NCBI GenBank assembly: GCA_002381565.1
Contig: DFWZ01000019.1
Coordinates: 1 to 34,596 of the forward strand
Source: Gallionella sp. UBA4121
Lineage (GTDB): Bacteria > Pseudomonadota > Gammaproteobacteria > Burkholderiales > Gallionellaceae
Reading direction: 5' to 3'
Length of the DNA: 34,596 nt
Numbering within the stretch: the stretch's first letter is position 1; the number at the start of each line of letters is the position of its first letter. Positions 33,369 to 34,596 of the stretch are shown here, piece by piece. The notes beneath the pieces are model-generated. The model was not told where the DNA came from. It saw only the letters and a list, made by a program, of their open reading frames with translations, and searched no databases. Position numbers and translations under genes: made by a program.

Positions 33369-34577
33369 ATGTTGGATATTCAGGTTTTGCGCAGTGATTT
33401 GGACGGTGTTGCGGCACGCCTCGCCACACGAGGATTTGTACTGGATACGGCGCGCTTTCATGAACTGGAAGCTGCGCGCAAGACCATCCAGATACGCACC
33501 CAGGAGTTGCAAGCCCAGCGCAATAGTTCGTCCAAGCTGATTGGCCAGGCCAAGGCGAAGGGGGAGGATGCGTCACTCATCATGGCGGAAGTGGCGCAGG
33601 TAGGAGATGAGTTAAAACGTATCGAAGCGCAGTTAGTTGAGTTGCAAGCTGCGTTGCAGCAGATGCTGGAAGGGTTGCCGAATACACCGCACGAGGGTGT
33701 GCCAGCCGGCAAGAATGAAACAGATAATGTCGAGCTGCGCCGCGTCGGCAGCGTGCCTGTTTTCGATTTTGCGGTGAAGGATCACGTCGAATTGGGTGAA
33801 AACTTGAAAGGGCTGGATTTCGAGACGGCTGCCAAAATTTCAGGTGCGCGCTTTTCCTTGTTGAAGGGTCCGCTGGCGCGGCTGCACCGTGCGCTTTCGC
33901 AGTTCATGCTCGATACACATACCGATGCTCACGGCTACACCGAAGTATATGTGCCATATCTGGTGAATGCGGCTTCGATGCGCGGTACCGGACAATTGCC
34001 GAAATTCGAGGAAGATTTGTTTCGCGTGCCCCGCCAGATGGGCGAGGCGGGTGAGCAGGATTTCTATCTGATCCCGACTGCCGAAGTGCCGGTAACCAAC
34101 ATGGTGCGCGACGAAATTATCCCGCTTGAGCAGTTGCCGCTGAAATACGTCGCTCATACGCCGTGTTTCCGTTCCGAGGCGGGCTCTGCCGGACGCGATA
34201 CGCGCGGCCTGATACGCCAGCATCAGTTCGACAAGGTGGAGCTGGTGCAGATGGTGCACCCGGATAACTCTTACGCCGCGCTGGAGCAGTTGCTGATTCA
34301 TGCCGAAACGATCTTGCAAAAGCTGGGACTGCACTATCGCGTGATGAAACTGTGCGCAGGCGACATGGGGTTTTCTGCCGCCACGACCTATGACATCGAG
34401 GTGTGGCTGCCCGCGCAAAATACCTACCGCGAAATCTCTTCATGCAGCAACTTCGAGGCATTTCAGGCGCGTCGCCTGCAGGCGCGTTTCAGGAATGCGG
34501 CCGGCAAGCCGGAATTGCTCCATACCCTGAATGGCTCGGGTCTGGCTGTCGGCCGTACCCTGGTCGCCGTGCTGGAA
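33369..34577 (+). CDS. serS: Seryl-tRNA synthetase (3' end cut by contig end)
   Basis: A class II aminoacyl-tRNA synthetase that charges tRNA-Ser. The N-terminal coiled-coil arm that grips the tRNA is at about 28-105; the catalytic part has motif 2 FRSEAGSAGRDTRGL and motif 3 GSGLAVGRTLVAVLE. 403 residues are present; the family needs about 20-30 more. The ATG has AAGGA eight bases upstream. The genomic sequence stops after the codon at 34575-34577; the following 19 bases are sequencing adapter, so the apparent last residues would be artificial. Position after rarA is as in E. coli, with the MBOAT/SGNH pair inserted between. Confidence 0.97.
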
Positions 34578-34596
34578 CTGTCTCTTATACACATCT
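34578..34596. other. Tn5 mosaic-end / Nextera adapter sequence
   Basis: The final 19 bases, ctgtctcttatacacatct, are identical to the reverse complement of the Tn5 mosaic end used in tagmentation libraries. They interrupt serS exactly where its reading frame loses family similarity. This is read-through into the adapter left in the assembly, not a transposon in the genome. Confidence 0.95.

Noticed and set aside
34578..34596. A Tn5-like transposon end in the genome
   Set aside because: It is the exact engineered mosaic end, lies at the very end of the contig and interrupts serS; adapter read-through explains it fully.

Overview
The window is a 34.6 kb chromosomal contig end from a betaproteobacterium. 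The gene content and protein style fit a Nitrosomonadales or Gallionellaceae-like lineage; that placement is my inference, because no rRNA or marker comparison was possible. It is mostly core genome. Two blocks match gene order known from E. coli: (gpmI, envC) / rhodanese yibN-grxC-secB-gpsA-trmL, and ftsK-lolA-rarA-serS. Both blocks are interrupted here by accessory genes, and those interruptions are the most interesting parts.

Layout. 1-244: a strong terminator and AT-rich or GC-rich hairpins. 245-559 (-): a DUF3144 protein. 703-5981 (-): a tight operon gpmI, envC, ctpA, an HMA-like small protein and a MoeB/ThiF enzyme. 6059-12711 (+): an insertion made of an ArsR repressor with a BigR/SqrR-like cysteine pair, an RND adaptor, an RND pump, a DUF2892 membrane protein and a PglL/Wzy-type ligase. 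The efflux genes have their own promoter, whose -10 box sits at the centre of a perfect 14+6+14 bp palindrome. 12692-15387 (+): rhodanese, grxC, secB, SH3 protein, gpsA. 15465-19826 (-): a small conserved protein, trmL, a membrane PAS-GGDEF diguanylate cyclase and comF. 19884-24538 (+): bioB, bioF, bioH, bioC, bioD, a nearly full biotin pathway using the BioC/BioH route; bioA is not in the window. 24656-30483 (+): an orphan NarL/LuxR response regulator overlapping ftsK, then lolA, a KilA-N protein and rarA. 30494-33287 (+): an MBOAT O-acyltransferase broken by a one-base loss in a T7 run, and an SGNH/AlgJ-like partner, probably a polysaccharide acetylation pair. 33369-34577 (+): serS, cut off by the contig end.

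Three things stand out. First, the ArsR-RND-DUF2892 cassette looks like a sulfide/persulfide-responsive efflux system. Second, short palindromic repeats built from 7-base words recur at several sites, and one of them has been absorbed in frame into bioH. Third, the KilA-N gene carries a perfect 32-bp spacerless palindrome inside its coding sequence. The last 19 bases are the Tn5 mosaic-end (Nextera) adapter, not genomic DNA.
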